Shown here piece after piece: positions 43,919 to 56,262 of a stretch of 64,000 bases of DNA. The notes below the pieces were generated by a model that had not been told where the DNA came from, ran no database searches, and saw nothing but the letters and a program-made list of their open reading frames with translations. Position numbers and translations under genes: made by a program. Every line of letters starts with the position of its first letter. Positions within the stretch are counted from its first letter, which is position 1. The stretch lies in NCBI GenBank assembly GCA_963920705.1, contig OY987230.1:11743320-11807319 (forward strand), read 5' to 3'. The stretch comes from Odiellus spinosus. Its lineage: Eukaryota > Arthropoda > Arachnida > Opiliones > Phalangiidae.

Positions 43919-44272
43919 CATACTCTAGGACTGCATCATCCGGGATTGTGTAGTGAGAGGCCCTAGAGTTCACTCACCCCTTTTCGATTCAATCCCGGAG
44001 CCGACGGAGTAACATCCTTTTCCAAACCCACACATTTAAGATTAGACCAATTCTCGCACTCGCCAGACTATAGAAAAAGAAAATAGTAATACGTCTATAA
44101 GAACGAAAAATAGTCCAATTTATATGTTAATGTAAATCACGTATCTTTTTATCTCCATTAAAAAGTATAATCCAATATTTAGGAGTTCCGAACATGGTGA
44201 ATATAGTACTTTTCCCCCCCAAAATATTAACTATGGGAATTCATTTTAATCAAAAATTATTGGTACTTCATA

Positions 44273-44520
44273 GCCGCGTTCATACTAGGTCTTGGAATCG
44301 ATTTAAACCGTTTCCAAACGTTTCGCTAGAGTCGTGTGAGCAGGAAACCGTCTTTTTGTGGTATCGATTTGATTCGATTAATCGAAACTGCTTCGGGAAC
44401 CAGTTTCATACCGATTTGGTTTCAACAACCGATAGATGAAGCTACGATAAATCGATTTATAAATATAATGCGTGATTTTACCATTTCAAATCGATTAAGA
44501 AATACTAGTGTGACCGGGTT
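44273..44520. mobile_element. MITE-like element with CGTTCATACTAG ends
   Basis: GCCGCGTTCATACTAGG at the left is matched in inverted form by ACTAGTGTGACCGGG at the right. The interior is rich in ATCGATT words. Related CGTTCACACTA ends occur near 23489 and 62629. The 81- and 111-aa frames across it do not respect the element or contain domains. Confidence 0.55.
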
Positions 44521-44898
44521 GAAAGGAGCGTGTGTGCTCGATAAGAGCCAAGAAGGTTTAAATCATCTAATATTAATCTCATTGAAGTTTATTCAAATAT
44601 CTAATTCACCATGGACTAACATATTTATTATTTATCTTCAATACTGCCCAGTTAATCATTTCAAATCTTAAATTCCAATATATTTTAGGTTGTAATTGGA
44701 AATTTAATCAACTGTAAATATTTTAGCGTTTAATCTTTTAAACCTTGAGATTTCTGTTACTCTCTCATTAGAATAGATTGTGCTATGATTCTAAAATTTT
44801 GTCTCCTGTAAGCGGGCTTTTCCGCGAACACCGAAGCGCGAACGTTGGAACACTTTTACAGGGGCAATTTATAAATTATATAAATTTCATAATACTTT

Positions 44899-45366
44899 TT
44901 TAGTTTTACCATAAGCCTATTAATTGTTCCAATAAGTGAAGGTCTAAGCCATATATGACTCTCGGCGCGCGTCCGTTTTAAAATAGTAGGTATTATCTTA
45001 CCCACCTCCTGGTGGCTCTGACTTCAACTAGTCGATTTCCCAAAATAATCCGCGCAGTGCATGATTCGAGTTTCGAACGGAAATGTCTGCAAGCGTGCCC
45101 GGCGCGGACGCGGTTGTTGCGCAATATATGCCGATGAAATTCACTACCGTCAAGTCGTCAACCAAATATGCGCCTGGAATGTGTCTTTCCTTCTACACTC
45201 GCAGTTCTGTTTCCGGTTTAGAGGGGAAAATTTAAATTTGAAGATGGCGCTATTATCCTAGTGTTTTTTATAAAATTTCTTCTCGGATGGACAATGCAGT
45301 TACTATAAGGCCCTACGCAAGTCCTTCACTTATTGGAACAATTAATAGGCTTATGGTTTTACTAAA
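44899..45366. mobile_element. Foldback element with about 44-bp terminal inverted repeats
   Basis: The arms 44899-44942 and 45322-45366 are inverted copies with core CCATAAGCCTATTAATTGTT. The interior holds a CpG-rich patch (45080-45130, GCCCGGCGCGGACGCGG) in otherwise AT-rich DNA. The 66-aa frame inside (45061-45261) does start with ATG but has no domain or splice support. Confidence 0.7.
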
Positions 45367-48300
45367 ATTTAAATTAAGTTTAAAGTTTAAATTATATATT
45401 TCTTGTATTTGATATTAAGTTAAGTATATATTTAAATATGAAAAACAAACCAAACATAAAATATCGCGAAACCATTCGTTTAATTTCATGAATATGTTAA
45501 TTTATTTTTTAAGGGTTAATATTTATACATTTTAAGCTAATATATTTATATATCTTCCCAGCTAATTCTGTCTCGTGAAAAGATCAGACTGTATCTAGGG
45601 GGTAATATAAATTTGCTCTAAAAATAGTTAATCCAATCATAATATAAATAAAGAAGCTGCTTGTTATAAAACTAAATTCTTTCACGTTGAATATCTAAAA
45701 ATAGAAATCTCGAATGTTTTCTTTTTCGTAAAAGAATATAAAATACGGCCGGGGAGTTGAATATCCCCTATAAAAGGAAAACGACACTCCGAAACGATGA
45801 GACATTTTATTGTTTTTACTTAGAGTTTTTGGATAGAAACTTTGGTGAAGTCATTGCCATACAATCTGCCATCATTCCGTTCTTTGCTCTGTTTATTTGA
45901 ATCGATTCTTAGAAACCTAGAAGCGGTTATATTAATTCTACTGGTTTTTCTCTTTCCCCCAATGGCTCGTCTTTATCTCAACTATAACGGACGAGATTCG
46001 ATATTAGTCCTAAGATTTCAGCGAGTACAAAGCTAAGGATCGTTTTAATTCAATGATTATTATTCATTAGAGATAAGGAGAGTTTGTTTTAACACCTAAT
46101 GCAATCTTAGAATGATTTTGAATATAAAATCAGAATCATTTTGGAGTTTTCATCGCGTAGATAGTTATGGGTCCTTTCTTTCTCTTTAGGAAACCAAATC
46201 GTATAGAGATAATAAAAAAAAGCCTAGAATTTGAAGGGAATGCTTTTGTCCTGGCTTTTAACGGTTTGTTGATATCTCTCGCCACATCTATTCGTCCAAT
46301 ATGAAAATAAAGATTCTTCTTGTTTGCCCAAATATTAACGGTCCTGAAAATATTTTTGGGGGGATCCCAATCGCTTTTTACGACGAAGTTTTTAACGCTA
46401 ATAAAATTGAAAATATGTATCAATCCGCCTTAGTTTTTCCTTTTCCGCAAAATTGTTCCCTTATGTGGACCCTCTCCCAATGAATTTTAGCATTTTTCAG
46501 TGCTTATTTTTATTGGCCTGTCATATACACGATAAAAAATAATGGTTATTGAAACCATCATATTTTCTAGCTGTAAATTATTTAAGTTTTATAAAGTTAA
46601 TTTTATTTTTTATTTATTTCCGGGTCAAATTAACTATCCAGAAATGTTTTTAGTGCGATTCAAAAATTATGTTAATGATATTTTAATTACTCATATTTAA
46701 CTGATAATATTATTAAATTACAATTACGGAGACCGTTACTTTATGGTTTGGAATCCTTGGAAAGGAATTATGAGCAAATTATTAAGAACTTGTCGTATTT
46801 AATAAAGTTTCAAGCTATATTTTGAAACTCCCATCGAAACAACAAGTCTCTTAAATCTTTAAATTTTTAAGATATAGTGTTTATTCGATAAATTTGTGCC
46901 AATAAATATAAAGAGATAAGGCTGTTGCGAGAATAGAAGAAAAAAATACCATCTAACCTTTGATCCTATTGGCTTAAATTTCTCGGACAGGGATAAGACG
47001 TTTTGAAGAATGAAGGAGAAGACCCCTCGCTCATTAAGTCTTAGTCATGAAATAACCCGCCACTTTTAGCGTACCCTTTAGTTTCTCCCAAGTGTCACCT
47101 TTATAAGTTAAGGGTTATACGGGACCAAGATATGAGAGGCAAAAATCAATTTCCTATATATTGAAAACTTTTGAGTATTCATCGAGTGTTAAGGTAAAGC
47201 GCTCCTTATTTAATCATACGAGAAATTTAACTTGAACCTACTGATTTCTGAAAGTGATTAAGGGTGTATGTCCCAAGTGGCCTCTTATTAACGATAGTGG
47301 ACATTAATTGGTGAAGGAGAACGAAGGCTCGACGTAGAATTAAGGAAAAATGAGTTAAAGACGCAGCGAGAGGAGTTGGAAATTAATCGAGATGCGTATA
47401 TAGAGGCGATTATGATATTAATTAAGGTCGTCAGAGATTAATTTCGTGACAAAAGAATAACGAGGATTCTTCCATCATAAGTAATTAAATTTCACGTAGC
47501 GGGCGCGTCTACCGGAATGATATTGGATCAAAAAAATAAATCTTTCTGCGAATTTTGGGTGTAATCGTGTTTAAAAGTGGTTTGGGAAAAAATAAAATCG
47601 TGTTATCTCTTGAGTTTGCAAAATATAACTGTAACTAGCTATACCCATCAAAAATTAATTGGTTTGGTGACATAATCATAAACGTAATATTACAAAACTA
47701 TCCTAATTGCGGCCACAGCTGTTTGAAACAATGTTTACCTTCGCTTAAAGATAATTTTATTCACGAATAGGTTGAAATGCAACCTATTCGCGCGTGACGT
47801 CATAAGCTACCATAGAAAAAAATGGCTTTAACAAAAAAAATCTAGTTGGTCAAAAATGGTCCAAATTGAAAAATTCCGACAGAATTTAGGTATATTAGTT
47901 TATGTAAAATCTTTAATTTTAATCCGAACGTTTGACAACGTGGATTTTACCTAAAAGTTTGTCCAAAGGTTTAAGACCTTATATTTAGAAAACCTTCGCG
48001 TTGACAATAGCAAACACAGTTTTATTGACATAAAGAGCAAACATGTTGTTTGGGGAACTTCGGGATTAGCTGCCTTGTTTACTTAATCTTGAAATTTAAC
48101 AAGATAAACACGTTGGCTCAAGAATTCAAGAAATTTTTAATTATTCCTGTATTAATAATAGGTCGAGATATTCGACCATATATGTATTCTCAAAATTTAA
48201 TTGGAATTTAATTTAGGGTTTTTTTTTTTGGCTCTCATTCCATTAATATAAGCTTTCCTATAAATTTGTGAGGATTATAGGAGAAACGTTTTTAAATAAG

Positions 48301-50664
48301 ATCAAAGCCACGCTATCATCCCAAAAAAAGCGGGAGTCCAATTCGAGTATCTGATATAAGTAAGGACTTGTAAATAAATTTCACGAGTGCGGCGTAAGTT
48401 TAAAAGGCGTAGGGGGTTTTGCAGCTTTCCCAGCTCTCTTTTTCTCGTGATCTCATCTCGAAAATCTGACGGGAGGTGGAAAGAGTGGAATATATAGGGA
48501 AGTATCCTCTTATTACTACTAGTTTCTTCGGAATCCCGTTTCTTCAGCTTTCCCCAGAGTCGCTTCTTTTCCCCTTTTTCTTCTCAATTTATCCTCGCCA
48601 TCTTCTCGTATCATCTCTGATCCCAAAGACTCTCGGACCTCCCTCATCCTCGTTCCCTCCTCTTTCACATCTTTTCATCTTGCGCTTCTTTTTACTTTTT
48701 AAGTCGCGCCTTCCAACATGCGTCAGATGGGAATCTTATATTATCAACTGTATTCGATTAGTTTGTAAATTGCTTGGGGAAACATTTTAAGTCTAACTCG
48801 AATAACTTCCAAATGATAATAGATATTAAGATATATACGTGTGATGAGTGTTGTCATGGGATTAACACCTTCCCGTAAAATTTGTATACTTATCTGATTG
48901 TGTAACTGATTAAAACCTTTGGTAATGCTAAATACGTACACAATTACTTAATCACATTCGCCTTGTAATATGTGCAGTCTAGATTCTTATCATTAAGAAA
49001 TTTCAGAAGCTATATTCATATTTATTTAGTTTAACTTTTAAAATTAACGGAGTCGACATCTTCTTGCAAAATAAAAACATTCAGTGGTTGAAATATTCTA
49101 GGGAGCTGATCTTAAATAGTCATATCTACCCCTCCCACTTTCACTCCAAGAAAAAACAGTTCTACTGCTAGAAAGCAAACATGTAGGGGATTTTTTCAAA
49201 TCTATTTGACACGGATTTGAATCTATAAATTCTGGTTCCCAATAATATTAATTCCTAGGAGGGTAAAACATTTATTATGGGTTCTCTCTCTTGTTTTATA
49301 TCTTTTTTATATATAGAAGCTATTTTTCGATCCAATAAGTTGCCAGGTTTTCTTTCATCCTTCGTTCTTTTGGTGGGGGATGGGAGCAAGGTTGGAATTC
49401 ACTCTCCTGTAGGTGGCCTTGTGTATAACGCTGCGTGGTTGGAGGTGGTACGTGTAATCAAAGGATTAGTTCTTAGTTTCCTACTATATGTCGAGTTATT
49501 TTTTTTTTTTTTTTTTTCTGGAGGGATAGGGTATATACGGATGTCGATACAGATAAAGAAAATTAAAGTGTCCAGACTCTTCAGGTCCGAAATTGACCCG
49601 TCTTGAAATAAAAAAAAAAAGAATGAAGATAAAGATAGGTTTACGATTGTTTCGCTCTATTTTCTTTATCGGAGGAAGTTATATTGTTGAAATAGTTTCG
49701 GTACAAATTGTAAGGTTCAAAGGTCGGATGATACATGGTCGTGTTTTGAGCTTCGCAATATTAAATATCGACTTTTATGTTTCTGTTTCTTTGGGGAATT
49801 GTTTGGGAATTTCTTTCCAGTTGGGTTAACACTTGGCAACCAAAATTATTTATGTACCAGAATCATTATTGCAGACATCACAGCGCAGACAAAAAGGCGC
49901 GTTAAATAGGTTATGAGGTCCTCTGTGACGATTTTGTTACATGAAACACATGGGTAACAAGCCATTTTATATATTTACAAAATAATTTGCCCATGAAGTA
50001 TTCGAAAAACTTTGAACATAAAGTACCGCGATAATTAATATTTTATTCTTAACTAAGACTTTAAAATCGTACACACGCCCATATGGTCTCTATAGTTCTT
50101 AACGTATGTAAAACCAAATTTATGAAAATCCAATAATATATGGAATCAATTTTTTCGTATAAGATCAAATCTGGAGGAAAGGAAGCTGGATGGAAGCCTC
50201 GGTCGAATTTAACCGAAAAAACTTCTTTCGCCACAATCTGTATTTTTTTCTTATTGATTGGATTTCCCCTCTAAGCATCGAAAAAAAGATTCTTTCGATG
50301 GGATGTGGGATGCTTTGGGAACGCTCGCGATGAAGTCTTTTCGACGAAGAACGCTATAGTTTATTCCAACTATGATTGCCAATACGTACGAAGCTAGATT
50401 CCCTTTGTTTCTTAACTTCTAACATAAAGAGATAGCAGACATTTTAGCTTTGTCTACACTCCCAATTTAAGACTGAATAGATTATAGATGATCTTCCATC
50501 ACCCCTGCCCGTTTTTTGCCTGCAAAACATCTTTTTAAAATAGAGGTCCTCGTGCAAAGCCTAGTATAGTGGTTTCCCCTTATTCTTCTCTTATTCAAAT
50601 ACTCCCGGACTACGTAAGCGTTTCTTTATCCCCTTCTTTCTATAGTCAATTCCAGCTCGAGTTC
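45367..50664. other. Non-coding stretch, no gene recognised
   Basis: AT-rich DNA. Notable points are a hairpin plus CRE at 47764-47802, a 15-base GC-rich word at 47513 also found at 20487, and a T run at about 49499-49517. The open frames at 48476-48790 and 49277-49829 are pyrimidine- or T-rich with no exon support. Confidence 0.4.
47764..47802. promoter_or_regulatory. 11-bp hairpin followed by a full CRE
   Basis: The stem CGAATAGGTTG (47764-47774) pairs with CAACCTATTCG (47780-47790) across a 5-base loop. Four bases later stands the palindromic CRE TGACGTCA (47795-47802). No promoter or exon is recognised nearby. Confidence 0.4.
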
Positions 50665-50925
50665 GCAGCAAATACTAAGCTGGCTCCACCGATATCTCTT
50701 GGATTTCATTTCTTAAAGATAGAGTTGGGTTTAGTTCTGTATGTGTTGAAATTTCAAATTATTTCTGACCTTTATTCGAATTAGTTAAGAGTTTGCAGCA
50801 CACACGATACAAGGCTCCCCTCAATCTCTTTGATTTCATATCTTAAAGACGGTGCTGGGTTTAGCTTTGTACGTACTGAAACATCAAATTGAGTATAACC
50901 ATAATATGAATCAGTTTTGGTTTTC
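50665..50925 (+). repeat. Diverged tandem duplication, period 130 bp
   Basis: Copies at 50665 and 50795 share GCAGCA, TTGGATTTCAT(T/A)TCTTAAAGA and GGGTTTAG(T/C)T(C/T)TGTA. A further related block (CAATACGTACGAA) occurs at about 50381 and 50927, so the duplicated unit may be larger. Confidence 0.6.
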
Positions 50926-53900
50926 AATACGTACGAACCTAGGTTCCTTTCCACATCTAAGAAATAAGTTGCACAGTGATATAATATATTTGAGGCTATG
51001 TGCGTGTTGAAAACGTATACTGTTTGACTTTCGTATTATGGCAAGGGTTTCCTCTCCCCGTGGTTTCTCGTGGCATGAAGATTTCTGGATGAATCAGGGT
51101 GAATAGCGGGGATATATGGTAACTAAACCTTTTGTTGTTAGCTCCTTGATGTATCGTTTCACGACATACACTCTCCTCGGCCTTTCAATTCATCATCTCA
51201 CTAACCGCGTTTCGACTCGGGGCCAGTCGATATTACGTCAAGTATAATCATACAAAGCTTATTACTGAATTTTAAAAATATAATTCAAGTTTCTTTTGTT
51301 ATAGTTTTTAGTTTAGAATGCTTGTTTTTTATATTTTTTTGATAATTACAAATACAAAATAAGATACAGTTAAAGGTTTTCCAATATTTATTTTATACTT
51401 CGGTATTTTTGGAACTTTTTAAATTGAAAGCAGCTTTTGAACAATTAATCCAATTATTAACGATTCTAGTTTTAATTTGGGAATTTTTAATTTGAAAATC
51501 GGAAAAATGTTGAATATTCTTCTATGAATTAAATTGCTAGAGACTCTGCTAAGTACATGGCTAAAGGACACCTTGGAGACATTTATAATAATATAATTAT
51601 CCCCTGTGAAAGTGTGGGAAAGTGTTCTAAGTTCACTAAGTAGTTAACATATTCAAGAAGAATCTTTTGTTATTTTACTTCACCCATGCACTTTGCGAAA
51701 CTCTTGAACTACTTTGAACAAATTTAACATGTAAATTGTAATAGCCTAACAAGAAGGGTTAAAAGTTCTATCACGAGCAACATTTTTGAGAAACACCAGG
51801 AACAATAGACAGTTCCTGGAAACACTAAACAATTCAATGTGTACATAGGCATTGGACAAATATGCAAATTTTTCAACCCCTTCTATTTTAAATTCAGTAA
51901 ACTCTATATTTTCTTATATCTTCAGCTGGTGGCTAAGGGTGTGAAATCTTCCTTCGAAAAATTAAGAAAATGGACCCCAAAATTAAGTTTTCGTGGTTAT
52001 TCAGCAAGTTCTAAGCTTATACTTTTGTGATATTTGGAAATATTCAAATATGTATATCTCCTTAGTTAAATTTTTTGTATATATGAAAGGCTATAAATAG
52101 GTTTAACTTAGCATAGTTATCACATCCAACCAGAGCCTTTTTTTTTTTTTTTTCGTTTTTGTTGTCTTCTTCGTATAACTTGGTGCGTTGAGCTTCATTT
52201 GGATGAGCATTTCCGTTAGAGATTATTCAACATTTTCCGCGTGCGACATGAAAGATGTTTATTTCTAACATAATACGTCGCCGTCTAGTCGCTGTCTAGC
52301 GCTGGACGGTGTTTGGGGGTGTTTTCCTATATAGCTCTGATAAAGAAAAACAATTTTGTATTAAAATTATTCTGGTCGGTTAATCTTGGAATGAATGAAA
52401 AAACCAAAATGATTTAATATATAAAATAGGCGAGCTTAACCCATTTTTAATAAATATTATGCAAATTCCAGATAAAAGCAATCTTACACGATATTATGAC
52501 TGAAATTGTTATATAATGTATTTGGTAACGCAATAATTAAGTTTTAGTCTGAATAAGACTAGGCTTATGGAATTATAAAGAAAATATCTCTAACTATAGC
52601 AGAAAATTTCTCCTTAATTGAGTTGACAGAAGGAACAAAGCTGTACGTTATCTTATATGATTTGTTTATTTAGAGATAAAGCAAACTTTTTTTCTCTGTT
52701 TGTCAATCTGCATTTGTGCGTATGTAAAGAAATATTCCATTCCCTTAAGCTTTGATGGTTGGTCTTAAAACAAATTGTTGGAAAAGATCCCTGGAAAAGG
52801 GCTGATGAAACTTTACAAAATAGACATAACTCACTAAACCCGAGGGGGTCAGACACTCTTGAATTCGCTGTACACCTGAGTTCAGCTTTGGCAGTGGATT
52901 GAGTTCGAACTCTTTTGAACTACGAGTTCAGCTTTGATAGCGCAAAGAGTTCAAAAGTTTTATTTACATGCTAGTTAAAAACTAAACCAATGAAATAAGG
53001 CGTTTTTATGTTAAAAAATATTTAATTCTAAATATTTCTCACGTTCCCAATCATATTTTATTTTTCTTACACCACGTGGATGTCACGTGAAGATTAACCA
53101 TATCACGCGGTAAGAAAAAATAAAACTATTTTACTTCACAATCAAACATATCGGTCAATATTTTTAACATAAAACCCTGTTACATTTCAACTCCATTCGT
53201 AATCATCCTTGTTTTAACGATAATGAATTGAAAGAAAATATATATTTTTGTCCAGCTTCATTCTCCCTTTAAGCAGTTTCTCGAAAAGATCCAGGAAATA
53301 CGTAACATTTAATGATTTCATAAAAGCGCACTTCACGCACGACATTTTAAGTATTTCTTAATTCACGACTCGTATAGCTCCAGACTTCACAAGTTTTATA
53401 TACTTTCAGTTGCATCTTTGCAAGGTGTCAAATAACTAGTGTATACGCAAATAGTAAGCGTGTATTTAATGAATGTTGCTATTTATAAACGAGGTCTTTC
53501 ATAAATCGCCGAAAGCTAGGCTGACAAAAGAATTAGCTAGGGAAATTAGCAAAACGCAATTTGTCCGTACACGCGTCGTCTTGGAATTTTGTTTAATTCT
53601 CCAAGGGCTAAGGCTTAAGTTCTGTTGTGTACGAGGCGCGTTACGTATACCTTGGCTAATTAGTTGTCTCGTTCTATCAGGATGTAAAAACGAGCCTGGC
53701 TTCTGGCTAGGAAATATCTCCCAAGGCTAATTTCTAATCGAGAACAAATGTTAACTAACTAGATTGGGCAAAAATGTGGTCTGGGCGTATATATGTAGCA
53801 AACCTCTCCTCGCCCGCGTAAATTCACAAAAGGCTTAATTAGGGACTCAAATGATGTTTCCAAAATTCGCGAGTTATTTCATATTTTCAGTGATACTAAT

Positions 53901-55110
53901 AAACAGACAATTTATAAGTACCCGCGCCAAGTATAAAATTAAAACAGCACCTTTATAGGGGCTCCTATATAGTTGACCAGCTTTAGAATATTGTTGTTTA
54001 AGTTCTTTAAAGGTAGGGTGAAGAGGAAAATCAAGGGATTTTTTTATCAATCCAAATACAAAAAATTAAATATGTTTACGTAATTAAAACATTCGCGAAT
54101 TGTCTCTGAATTGTGCAAAACATTCAACGTCATTGAATTAGAAGTAGTCCCTCGCCTTTGGTTTGAAATTTTTAGATATTAGCCCCTTTATTCTAACCAG
54201 TATCTCGCCATATTAGCAACTGAGTTCTATTTGAATATCTTATTAAATAAATTCGTAAATTTAATAGACCTGCCCGTTATAAAGAAGACGACTGTTGAAT
54301 TTTGAATTTTAATATATCTATCGATGTATAAATTATTTACTACTGTTAATACTAGCTAACGACTAATCCTGACCTTAGGGTTACTGGTTCATTATCAAAC
54401 CCATGAGGCGAATCGTTTTGATGGATTTTTAATACGAAACCCTCGTGTGTTTTGAAGGTCTTCCAAAACCCCTCAATGATCTCCGCTCTTTACGTATCAT
54501 ATAAAACAGCCTGGAAATGGAGATAACCTTTTGACTATAGTATGAAAACACCCTCTAGCACCTTCATCTCTTTTAGCTCTAATTTCTTGACGGGAACGTA
54601 ACCTTCGATTCACCGCGCCCTGCTTGTCGTAAAGTCAAGGCCCCATAAGCACGGAACAAGTTCGGGTTGAATTTTCACCACGTTAAAAGCTTGGATACCG
54701 CTAGCGTATCCGACTTAGTTTCTCTAAGTTAGAGAGGGTCTCTAGTATCGTCAGTTCTAATAATTCTGGGTTTTGTTCTTATCAAGAGGAATTGCAAACT
54801 ATATCTAAATGTGTGGCGCATTAACACACAGTGTTAAGCCTCGTAAACTATAAAGTAGTTGCCCCGAATTGGTACGAATGGTCTATATAGTTTTGGCGCG
54901 TAGGCGTACTGGCGTAGACCAAATCGATTCACCAAATGTATCATCCGGGTTTGAAACCAAGCGCCTTGGCTTCCTCCGTTTTATTAGGATTGGGTTTTCC
55001 CCCTCGCGCTCCTCTTAAAGTGAGGGTGAAGAAGAAAAGCGAGTGATTCTACTATTAAAAAAATTTACTTTTTCGCGTATTAAAACCTAGGAGGATATAA
55101 GGGTGAAGGA
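50926..55110. other. Non-coding stretch, no gene recognised
   Basis: AT-rich DNA with a T run near 52137, the hAT-like MITE fragment at 52841-52962, MITE-like ends at 53262-53272 and 54007-54030, and a T-arm-like CCGGGTTTGAAACC remnant (about 54945-54960, minus strand) related to the tRNA-like modules. No exon was supported. Confidence 0.4.
52841..52962. mobile_element. Truncated copy of the hAT-like MITE
   Basis: Starts CGAGGGGGTCAGACACTCTT and follows the reverse complement of 16452-16599 (CGCTGTACACCTGAGTTCA, CAGTG, ATTGAGTTC). The opposite terminal repeat is missing. No target duplication can be defined. Confidence 0.7.
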
Positions 55111-55323
55111 GAGTTGGACTGCCTGTTTTCGCATTGAACGCGCTTACCGCTTACCGGCCGCTAGTTACAAGCTTCCTCCCCCACTTTTTCCCCTCGTTCT
55201 GATGGTACAGTTACGCGCAACTAGTTTGGCACAGGTTGTTAACTCGTTGTAAGAGTTGAGAATTCGTGGTCACGTGATGGGCCCTTTCACAAACTTTAGA
55301 TCTAAGAACAGGCAGTCCAACTC
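55111..55323. mobile_element. MITE-like element with 17-bp terminal inverted repeats
   Basis: GAGTTGGACTGCCTGTT (55111-55127) is matched exactly in inverse at 55307-55323. The interior is comparatively GC-rich and contains TCACGTGA. No clear target duplication. A related half-end, GAGAGAGTTGGACCAC, occurs near 61586. Confidence 0.7.
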
Positions 55324-55983
55324 TGTCTGTTTATAAATTAAATTTAAAATCAGTTCCCTTTCACTCGCTCCTTAAATTTTTCCTGCCGTCAAAACTGCTT
55401 ATCTTCCCCGCTTTGGCGCCTTTGACAGAGTTTTAGATTATTACTAGCGGGGGAATTTCCAAACTACACTACACGCGTGATCTCCACCTTGCCCGGGGTA
55501 TCGTGATTTACCCTGATTATTAAAATGGTTCCATATAATTTTACAACTTAATTTAAAGGCTCGTCTTGATAAGAATTAATTTAAGCAAAGGAGGAGTTGC
55601 TAATGAGAATCGGAAAATTTGCCAAAAGGTTAGAAAGGATACGAGTGAGGATGAGGGATCATCGCTCCCGGTCCTAATTTTTAATTGCATTTTTAATCTA
55701 AGCTAAAGTGAGTGTATATTAGTTTCTGAAAGCGGAAAAATATGAGATTCGAAATTTTAATTTGGATTGTGACCAGTTTTGACGTTAGAATTTACTCTCT
55801 TTCTATGGTTTTTCGTATTAAACATAAGCTTAAATTATTAGTTTTTTGCATTAAGAACTTTTATAAATTAGGGAAGATGGGAATTTCATTATTAATTCAA
55901 AAGATTTGGGCGATTTTATTAAAAAGGTTAATCCTTTTTTTATAATGTCAAACAATATACATCATAATTTGGAAAACCTTCCC

Positions 55984-56225
55984 ATTTTAGCATTCAATTA
56001 AAAGGAGTACCTCCGACTAATCAAAAGACGCCCCACCTACGACTTAATAAAATCCCCGCGACACGTGCTGCGACGCACTCTTTTAATGGCGCTCAATCTC
56101 ATTCTTGGTTGTTTTCACGCCACAATCGTGCGTACAACAGAGCGTGTATCTATGAAGCCAAAGGCGGGAGTTTTTTGATTGGTCGGATGTTCTCATTTCA
56201 ATTCAATACCAAAATCTGAATCTCT
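55984..56225. mobile_element. Foldback repeat with CCAAT-type sequences
   Basis: CCGACTAATCAAAAGACGCC (about 56009-56028) is opposed by GGCGGGAGTTTTTTGATTGGTCGG (about 56163-56186). The outer parts, AGCATTCAATTAAAAGG and TTTCAATTCAATACC, also oppose. It is rich in CpG and CCAAT-box words. Fragments of the same family lie at 38130-38300 and 39985-40145. A 32-base T run follows (about 56231-56262). Confidence 0.6.
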
Positions 56226-56228
56226 TCC

Positions 56229-56261
<33 letters not shown>

Positions 56262-56262
56262 C

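Larger units (their letters stand above)
42506..44272. other. Non-coding stretch holding a MITE copy, no gene recognised
   Basis: Besides the MITE at 42973-43324 there is a CpG-richer area (43755-44050) with an RFX-type X-box at 43905-43918. The minus-strand frame across it (43755-43973) has no ATG start and no domain. Confidence 0.4.

Noticed and set aside
44194..44671. 81-aa and 111-aa frames
   Set aside because: They run across a MITE-like element and beyond its edge without domains.
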